From CAZGLR01 sp964526635 (GTDB taxonomy: Bacteria; Zixibacteria; MSB-5A5; GN15; JAAZOE01): a stretch of 9,901 bases of DNA. Each line of letters starts with the position of its first letter. Positions within the stretch are counted from its first letter, which is position 1. Of the stretch, positions 5,844 through 9,901 are shown piece by piece. The notes under the pieces are model-generated. The model had not been told where the DNA came from. It saw only the letters and a program-made list of their open reading frames with translations, and searched no databases. The stretch covers positions 1 to 9,901 of the forward strand of contig CAZGLR010000121.1 in assembly GCA_964526635.1 (NCBI GenBank), in the 5' to 3' direction. The position numbers and the translations under genes were made by a program.

Positions 5844-6575
5844 ATGGGGACCATTACATTGAATAATTGGTTTGAAATGATTTTGGAAACTCCAAGCTTA
5901 TTGTTGGATTGGGCAGCACTTCTGCTTTCTTGGCCAGTAGTCATCCTAATTATTTTTCTTGTCACGCTGGGACGCTATGGAGACGAAATTCGTGGGGTAT
6001 TGGAGCGAATTAAAGGAATCGAGACGAAGTACGGAAGCATTTATTTCGCCGAGAAGGAAGAGACCGCGAAATCAAAGGACTTAATTCCCGTAAATCTGTC
6101 TCAATCACCAAAAAATGAGCTACTTGTAAAGATTTCTAATCTCATAAACCAAGCAAATCACGCAAGCGAATCAAATCAGAATGATAAGGCAATATCGATA
6201 TTGCTTTCAGCAAATCAGCTTCTGCCAAATGATGTATTAATCCTGCATAATTTAGGAGTTATGCTAATTCGATATGGGAAGCAAAAAGGGTCGAAGGAAA
6301 AGGAAGTATTTATCCAAGCAGAGATTGCATGCCGACAAGCAATTTATCTGGGAGAAATCTTTCCATATGGAACTTTGTATAACCTTGCACGCGCGCAATC
6401 ACTAGGAGGAAATATTGAGGGGCTTAAGGAAACTTTGGGAATGATGTCACGAGTAAACCTCCATAAAAATTTGAGAGACGCATTAGTTCATGGTGATAGT
6501 GATTTTCAAGGAAATGCCGATGTCGCTTCATTGGCAGAATACAAAGAGCTTATCCAAAGACTAAAATCAGACTAA
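5844..6575 (+). CDS. Membrane-anchored TPR-like protein of unknown function
   Basis: A 243-residue protein with one hydrophobic helix at about residues 21-43, then a charged segment (RGVLERIKGIETKYGSIYFAEKEE, given here by position 50-73) and, from about residue 94, helical repeats of TPR character: the NDKAISILLSANQLLPNDVLILHNLG pattern spans about 113-138 and a second degenerate unit about 157-190. The C-terminal HGDSDFQGNADVASLAEYKELIQRL region resembles the end-of-array motif common in TPR proteins. The likely topology is a short N-terminal anchor with a cytoplasmic TPR domain. ATG 5844 has no Shine-Dalgarno; TTG 5859 has GGGGA at 5847-5851 and is a real alternative start. Base and codon use are clearly more AT-rich than in the flanking housekeeping genes, suggesting transfer. 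No specific function can be assigned. Confidence 0.7.
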   Translation: MGTITLNNWFEMILETPSLLLDWAALLLSWPVVILIIFLVTLGRYGDEIRGVLERIKGIETKYGSIYFAEKEETAKSKDLIPVNLSQSPKNELLVKISNLINQANHASESNQNDKAISILLSANQLLPNDVLILHNLGVMLIRYGKQKGSKEKEVFIQAEIACRQAIYLGEIFPYGTLYNLARAQSLGGNIEGLKETLGMMSRVNLHKNLRDALVHGDSDFQGNADVASLAEYKELIQRLKSD

Positions 6576-6677
6576 GTACCTCAATGATCCGATAGCGCTA
6601 AGTATTAGATAGGACTGGATGATGGATACCAACAAAAATCCCTTTCTAACGCGACCAATTATGGGATTATAGACAGG

Positions 6678-6719
6678 CCCGGTGGCGCGACAATCGCATG
6701 GCGATTGTCGGGTTCCCGC
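6678..6719 (-). repeat. Dispersed hairpin repeat, copy 3 (inverted, different stem)
   Basis: The ends match the family in inverted orientation (CCCGGTGGC at 6678-6686 and GGTTCCCGC at 6711-6719), while the inner stem has been replaced by a perfect 10-bp stem 6688-6697 / 6701-6710 with loop ATG (6698-6700). Conserved ends with an exchanged but still perfect stem suggest that the fold, not the sequence, is kept. Confidence 0.6.
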
Positions 6720-6835
6720 GCTATTGGTTGGCTACCCCGTACCGCACCTGGCGTCCGGGTAAGGAGATCTTTGGCAGGACTTCGGAATTACGAAATGAAA
6801 ATATAACATGCAAATATTCGTCAGGTGATTCATCT

Positions 6836-8092
6836 ATGAGCTTGAATACGGATTGTGGATTTCCAGTTTCATCGAATGGAAGCAAGTACTGCATTTTTCA
6901 CCTTTCCATAGATAACTCTATTTCAGAATCCGGCAGGGTCATGCTGCAAAAGGAATTAGTTGATCAAGTTCTTTTTGGAGATCCGAATTTAAGTGCTACT
7001 TTTGTAAAATGCGAGTTCAATTGGCCAATCAACTATTCGCGTCGAAAGGTAGAGAAGCCGATTCGATTTGAAGAGTGCAGATTTAAAGAGCCGGTATTCT
7101 TTTACTTATGTGAGTTTCAAGCAAATGTTGAATTTGTCAACTGTGACTTTGAGTTTAAGTTGAATTGTTCCGGTTCAATATTCTATGGAATATTTTCTTT
7201 AACAAACGCCGCTCCCGTAGGATATATATTAAATAATTGTATATTTAAGATGAATGTTCTAATTAGCCAGAATAGCGATTTGGTCATTGGTAAGACTATC
7301 CCCGCTGAATTTAAATTGAGAGATGTAACATTCGAATCACCGGAAAATGTGGCATTGCGAAATATCTCGCCAAGACAATTAGTGCTATTAAATACGGATA
7401 TATCTAATATCAAGTATGTACCAATTATGGACTCCAATATTCCTAAACGAGGCATGCTAGGTGACGAATATTATTTGAGAGAGAATTTTGAGACAATAAT
7501 CGGTGTAGAATTAAGGTGTCTACATCTTGATAGTATTATCCGCAATTACCAATATTTACAAAAGATTATGATTGAAGATAAAGACCATCCCAACGCTACT
7601 CAATTCTATTATCGAGAAATGGATCTAATCCGAAGGCGGGGTGGTTTAGGCCCATTTTGGTTACGAAATTCGAAAATTTATAGAATCTTAAATTTGGACC
7701 GAATAATAAATTCGCTATCCAAGGTATTCAATTGGCATTTCGTATATAAATGTCTATCAGGATTTGGAACGACGGTAATAAGACCAATATTGATTCTCGT
7801 TGGCGTATTACTATTGGTTCCATTGTTTTTTAATATCGGTTGGGGAGGTGTACAGCCGTCGTTCAAGATTGACATAAACAACTTTTCTGGTTTTTGGGAG
7901 GCTTTAAGATACTATTGGATAAATTTGGGCAAAAATCTTGCTTCCGTTTTCTACATAAATAAAAACGCGTTCAATCAAGACCCTGGTATATCGACAATTC
8001 TGATAATTACTTTGGTATTTGAGAAGTTTATGGCAGCTATTCTTATATCATTGTCCGTCTTATCATTTCGAAGAAAGATTAAAAGGAATTAA
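6836..8092 (+). CDS. Pentapeptide-repeat-like protein with C-terminal two-helix membrane domain
   Basis: A 418-residue protein with three parts. Residues 7-22 form a Cys/His motif (CGFPV then SKYCIFH) of the kind that opens many pentapeptide-repeat proteins. Residues 50-200 carry irregular strand-rich repeats (ATFVKCEF, RFEECRF, VEFVNCDF, NNCIF, LRDVTF) typical of a degenerate pentapeptide beta-helix. A linker YQYLQKIMIEDKDHPNATQFYYREMDLIRRR (about 238-268) is characteristic of the subgroup fused to an ion-channel-like module, and two membrane helices follow at about 316-335 and 386-410 with a basic tail. No TxGYGD-type potassium filter is present between the helices. The frame is open back to ATG 6698, but that codon is the loop of a repeat hairpin; ATG 6836 has AGGTGA at 6823-6828. 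AT-rich like its neighbour. An upstream start that includes a further CKY is possible. Function unknown. Confidence 0.7.
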   Translation: MSLNTDCGFPVSSNGSKYCIFHLSIDNSISESGRVMLQKELVDQVLFGDPNLSATFVKCEFNWPINYSRRKVEKPIRFEECRFKEPVFFYLCEFQANVEFVNCDFEFKLNCSGSIFYGIFSLTNAAPVGYILNNCIFKMNVLISQNSDLVIGKTIPAEFKLRDVTFESPENVALRNISPRQLVLLNTDISNIKYVPIMDSNIPKRGMLGDEYYLRENFETIIGVELRCLHLDSIIRNYQYLQKIMIEDKDHPNATQFYYREMDLIRRRGGLGPFWLRNSKIYRILNLDRIINSLSKVFNWHFVYKCLSGFGTTVIRPILILVGVLLLVPLFFNIGWGGVQPSFKIDINNFSGFWEALRYYWINLGKNLASVFYINKNAFNQDPGISTILIITLVFEKFMAAILISLSVLSFRRKIKRN

Positions 8093-8115
8093 GTAAAAAA
8101 TCAACACACGAGTAC

Positions 8116-8135
8116 CCCGATCCGGCAGGATCGGG
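8116..8135 (+). terminator. Hairpin after the pentapeptide-like gene
   Basis: Perfect 8-bp stem 8116-8123 / 8128-8135 with loop GGCA, 23 bp after the stop. No T-run follows, so it may be a Rho-assisted 3' end or simply another hairpin repeat. Confidence 0.3.
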
Positions 8136-8152
8136 AGGAGATGTTTAGTTTT

Positions 8153-8186
8153 GGCGGGAACCCGCGGCAAGCCGCGGGCCACCCGG
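8153..8186 (+). repeat. Dispersed hairpin repeat, copy 4
   Basis: GGCGGGAA, stem CCCGCGG / CCGCGGG around CAAG (8161-8178), then CCACCCGG. Same length, orientation and loop as copy 2, exactly 2400 bp downstream, with one compensated stem pair and one single change. Confidence 0.75.
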
Positions 8187-8220
8187 GCGCTTTAATCTAT
8201 AGATTGAAGGCGAAAAGGTA

Positions 8221-8245
8221 ACCCCACTCGGACGCCGAGTGGGGT
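8221..8245. repeat. Perfect 11-bp GC-rich hairpin
   Basis: Arms 8221-8231 and 8235-8245, loop ACG; the outer GGTA (8217-8220) and ACC after the stem extend it with a bulge. Followed by TTTT on the minus strand only. Not a copy of the GGCAGGAACC family. Confidence 0.5.
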
Positions 8246-8434
8246 ACCATGTCATCGTCTAATGGCGTATTTGTCGCTGGCGGACAAACTCGTTCACAAG
8301 CAAATGGCAGTCAGCGCATAAGGACGTACGCCAACCACTCAACCCCAAAAATTGAATAAATATCCCCTCAAATGACCATTTCTTAATAAAACAACACAAA
8401 AATTGAAGAATTGTTAAATATGTATCAAAATATA

Positions 8435-8463
8435 TTGAACATTGTTAAGTTTTTCCGTATATA
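8435..8463 (+). promoter_or_regulatory. Sigma-70-type promoter for the DUF2089/SHOCT operon
   Basis: TTGAAC at 8435-8440 and TATATA at 8458-8463 with a 17-bp spacer, in a strongly AT-rich tract that would favour opening. An overlapping alternative is TTGTTA 8442-8447 with TATAAG 8466-8471 (18 bp). The ribosome binding site GGAGG at 8484-8488 lies 5 bases before the ATG. Confidence 0.5.
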
Positions 8464-8493
8464 AATATAAGAATAATTAATTCGGAGGCGGAA

Positions 8494-8880
8494 ATGCCCA
8501 AAGAATGGAATGAACTCCTGCAACTGACCGGCGGGAAAAAGATTATCATCGAAAAAGTCGCTGTCCCCGACGCTGATATCAAAATCGAGGGGAAATTCGA
8601 GCTACCGCGCCTGGCCACGCTCCCGGCCGATGATCAGGTCTTTATGGCCGCCTTTATAAAAAGCCATGGCTCTATCAAACAGATGGAGAAGTACTTCGGG
8701 ATCAGCTACCCGACTGTCAAAAATCGCCTTAACAAGCTGGCAGAAAAGCTGGATTTTGTCGAAATCGAGCCGGTTGAGGCCTATGAGGCCGGGCCGAGCC
8801 GTGTCGACATCCTCAAGCAGCTTGATCGGGGCGAGATTAGTCTGGATGACGCACTTCTACAATTGAAGAAGGGAGAATAA
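8494..8880 (+). CDS. DUF2089-type helix-turn-helix regulator lacking the zinc ribbon
   Basis: A 128-residue probable DNA-binding protein. The core GKFELPRLATLPADDQVFMAAFIKSHGSIKQMEKYFGISYPTVKNRLNKL (positions 33-82) matches the DUF2089 domain, with the helix-turn-helix at about 60-85 (GSIKQMEKYFGISYPTVKNRL pattern). Many DUF2089 proteins begin with a four-cysteine ribbon; here the N-terminus (residues 1-35) contains no cysteine at all. The C-terminal ILKQLDRGEISLDDALLQLKKG (106-127) is a SHOCT-like short helical motif, shared with the N-terminus of the next gene. The start has a strong GGAGG five bases upstream and a good promoter before it. The next gene begins 3 bp after the stop. Likely role: transcription regulator of its own operon, by analogy with DUF2089 genes paired with SHOCT/YvlB-like partners. 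Confidence 0.83.
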   Translation: MPKEWNELLQLTGGKKIIIEKVAVPDADIKIEGKFELPRLATLPADDQVFMAAFIKSHGSIKQMEKYFGISYPTVKNRLNKLAEKLDFVEIEPVEAYEAGPSRVDILKQLDRGEISLDDALLQLKKGE

Positions 8881-8883
8881 ACG

Positions 8884-9493
8884 ATGTCTGAAGAACGGCG
8901 TCAGATTCTGAATATGCTGGCCGAGGGTAAAATCACGGTCGAGCAGGCCGAGAAGCACCTGATCGCCGGGGACTACGACGCGGTCGAGCAGCTCAGCCGG
9001 CGGCGGCCGAGCACGATGGGCCGGATGCTGCGGTTCTGCGTCCGCCACCGCGACCAGCCGCTGGGCGAGCTGACCAAGGCGGCGGANNNNNNNNNNGGTC
9101 GAGCAGGCCGAGAAGCTGTTGACCGCGGTCGGCGAGGATTCGGCAACCAAGGTCAATTTTGATCGTGAACAATCGTCGGCCAATGGCGAAAAATCAGGCA
9201 AAAAACCGAAATTCCTCTGTGTGATAGTCGAGGGCAAGGATGGTTCGCAGCGACGGCATAAAAACGTCAATATCAAGATACCGCTGATGTTAATCAAAGC
9301 CGGGGTGAAGATCGGTTCGATTGTCCCGGATCATGCCAGGGACAAGGTCAACCGGGCGCTGGGTGAGCATGGCATGGACGTCGATATCAAGAAAATCGAC
9401 GATGAGACACTCGATGAGATTCTCAAAGCCCTGCAGACGACCGAGATCATGGTTGATGAAGAAAATGAGAAAATACGGATTTGCTGCGAATAA
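8884..9493 (+). CDS. SHOCT-like domain protein (YvlB/DUF4097-N-like), interrupted by an assembly artefact
   Basis: The first 18 codons (MSEERRQILNMLAEGKIT) and then VEQAEK are a SHOCT-like N-terminus. After the N gap the reading frame changes, and the second part (to stop 9493) starts again with the same VEQAEK, now continuing LLTAVGED and a soluble domain with VNIKIPLMLIKAGVKIGSIVP and an acidic end. The 20 bases at 8937-8956 and 9097-9116 are identical and 160 bp apart; deleting one unit joins both parts in frame, giving a normal 149-residue protein of the kind usually found next to DUF2089 genes. So the gene is probably intact in the organism. GGGAGA at 8871-8876 is the ribosome binding site, 7 bases before the ATG. 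The C-terminal part resembles proteins whose role is to sense or modulate envelope state, but no function is proven. Confidence 0.78.
8957..9096. other. Foreign GC-rich segment plus scaffold gap (10 N), probable assembly error
   Basis: About three quarters G+C by hand count over 8957-9086, far above both the AT-rich cassette and the housekeeping genes here, followed by ten Ns at 9087-9096. It begins exactly where the 20-bp duplicated sequence 8937-8956 ends and stops where the second copy starts. It reads open in frame with the start of the SHOCT gene but looks unlike that family. Confidence 0.75.
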
Positions 9494-9496
9494 AAT

Positions 9497-9527
9497 GACG
9501 CGCTGACGGGGGCAATGTCAGCGCGTC
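9497..9527 (-). terminator. Hairpin between convergent genes, better as minus-strand terminator
   Basis: Perfect 11-bp stem GACGCGCTGAC (9497-9507) / GTCAGCGCGTC (9517-9527), loop of nine. On the minus strand it is followed by CATTTTATT, a short U-rich run; on the + strand by a G-rich stretch. It may end the rubrerythrin-like transcript, and could serve both genes. Confidence 0.45.
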
Positions 9528-9537
9528 GAGAGGGGAT

Positions 9538-9564
9538 TACCGGCACCCGGTTGGGCTGCCGGTA
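9538..9564. terminator. Second hairpin between convergent genes
   Basis: Arms TACCGGCA (9538-9545) and TGCCGGTA (9557-9564), with an inner CCC/GGG pairing around GGTT and one bulged C. Lies between the SHOCT gene and the rubrerythrin-like gene; no long T-run on either side. Confidence 0.35.
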
Positions 9565-9597
9565 TATCCATGTCTAATATACTGCGTTTTGTGAAAA

Positions 9598-9901
9598 TCA
9601 CCAGCCCTCAAGACTGCGAAAATTTTTGAACTGGGCGCTTTCGGCGAAGCTCTGCGGATGCTTCACATACATCAGGACACTGTCGATCATCTTGACATGA
9701 TTGTATTCTTCCTGCGCGATCCGTTCGAGCAGCTTCTTTTTGGACTGGTCTGTTTCCTCGCCGGCTTTTTCGCGGTAGAACTTCTCGGCCTTTTCCTCGA
9801 TTCGCAGTGCTTCGGTCCAGGCCGAGACGACATCATCGCCAAAGGGAGCATGGCCGGTCTTTTTCGCCATGTCGTTGAAGATGTTCTTGACTTCGGCCAG
9901 C
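9598..9901 (-). CDS. Rubrerythrin/ferritin-like di-iron protein, N-terminus outside window
   Basis: C-terminal part of a four-helix ferritin-like protein. The frame stays open through the window edge (LAEVKNIFNDMAKKTG precedes the internal Met near 9870), so the start lies upstream of base 9901 on the minus strand. Visible are the third helix WTEALRIEEKAEKFYREKAG, with the iron-ligand Glu pattern, and the fourth helix LLERIAQEEYNHVKMIDSV with EExxH, both as in rubrerythrin-like domains, whose members reduce peroxide or store iron. The tail after the last helix (KHPQSFAESAQFKNFRSLEGW) carries no rubredoxin-type CxxC, so this is the short, rubredoxin-less kind at least at its C-terminus. Convergent with the SHOCT-domain gene. 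Confidence 0.82.
   Translation of the reverse strand, partial: LAEVKNIFNDMAKKTGHAPFGDDVVSAWTEALRIEEKAEKFYREKAGEETDQSKKKLLERIAQEEYNHVKMIDSVLMYVKHPQSFAESAQFKNFRSLEGW

Larger units (their letters stand above)
8093..8493. other. Intergenic region: hairpins, one repeat copy and a promoter
   Basis: No gene seen in these 401 bases. In order it holds: a hairpin CCCGATCC/GGATCGGG around GGCA (8116-8135); the hairpin repeat copy 4 (8153-8186); a 12-bp palindrome AATCTATAGATT (8194-8205); an 11-bp perfect hairpin (8221-8231 / 8235-8245), with TTTT on its minus-strand 3' side; about 100 bases without evident structure; and, from about 8390, a very AT-rich tract leading to the promoter of the DUF2089 gene. 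Confidence 0.6.

Noticed and set aside
5508..5965. Two minus-strand open frames across the hairpin-rich spacer 5567-5843
   Set aside because: They translate repeat hairpins (peptides such as QEPPASGRP) and overlap the adenylyltransferase or TPR gene; no domain content.
6836..8092. Voltage-independent potassium channel
   Set aside because: The two C-terminal helices suit a channel-like fold, but no TxGYGD-type filter lies between them, so ion selectivity is not claimed.
5609..8186. Hairpin repeats as a CRISPR array
   Set aside because: Spacing is irregular (hundreds to more than a thousand bases), orientation alternates, and genes lie between the units; there are no cas genes.
8884..9493. 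Programmed frameshift or pseudogene
   Set aside because: The frame change coincides with an exact 20-bp duplication and a run of Ns, and removal of the 160-bp unit restores the protein; an assembly error explains it better.

Overview
The window looks like a piece of a scaffolded draft genome, probably metagenome-assembled, from an uncultured Gram-negative (diderm) bacterium. The Gram-negative call rests on two consecutive genes for ADP-heptose synthesis (lipopolysaccharide inner core) and on a SurA/PpiC-type prolyl isomerase. The draft status rests on a run of ten Ns at 9087-9096. The GC-moderate housekeeping genes, the DUF2089/SHOCT gene pair and the dispersed short hairpin repeats would suit a Zixibacteria-like or other FCB-group lineage, but that is a guess that needs a marker-gene search.

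Layout. 1-2363 (+): C-terminal part of a PpiC-type peptidyl-prolyl isomerase, a dolichol/phytol/diacylglycerol-kinase-family membrane protein, and low-specificity L-threonine aldolase. 2361-2500: a gene-free stretch that folds into a chain of hairpins and ends, on the minus strand, in a terminator-like hairpin plus U-tract; this is a candidate small RNA. 2555-3370 (+): a metallo-beta-lactamase-fold hydrolase, overlapping tail to tail by 4 bp with a minus-strand two-gene operon (DUF3467 protein, then a small zinc-ribbon membrane protein; 3948-3367). 4087-5566 (+): translationally coupled heptose-7-phosphate kinase and heptose-1-phosphate adenylyltransferase, the two halves of HldE as separate genes.

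5570-8490 is different in character. It is visibly AT-rich in its two genes and studded with copies of a hairpin repeat. It carries a TPR protein with an N-terminal membrane anchor and a pentapeptide-repeat-like protein with a C-terminal two-helix membrane domain. Two direct copies of a 34-bp hairpin repeat lie exactly 2400 bp apart and bracket both genes; inverted, more diverged copies lie before and between them. This is the accessory part of the window and looks like an acquired cassette.

8494-9493 (+): a DUF2089 helix-turn-helix regulator with a good promoter and ribosome binding site, followed 3 bp later by a SHOCT-like-domain protein. The second gene is broken in the assembly only: a 20-bp sequence is duplicated on both sides of a very GC-rich segment plus the N gap, and removing the 160-bp unit joins the two halves in frame. 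9598-9901 (-): C-terminal part of a rubrerythrin/ferritin-like protein, convergent with the previous gene across two hairpins.

The points most worth following are the candidate minus-strand RNA at 2361-2500, the covarying hairpin repeats that bracket the AT-rich two-gene cassette, and the assembly error at 8937-9116.
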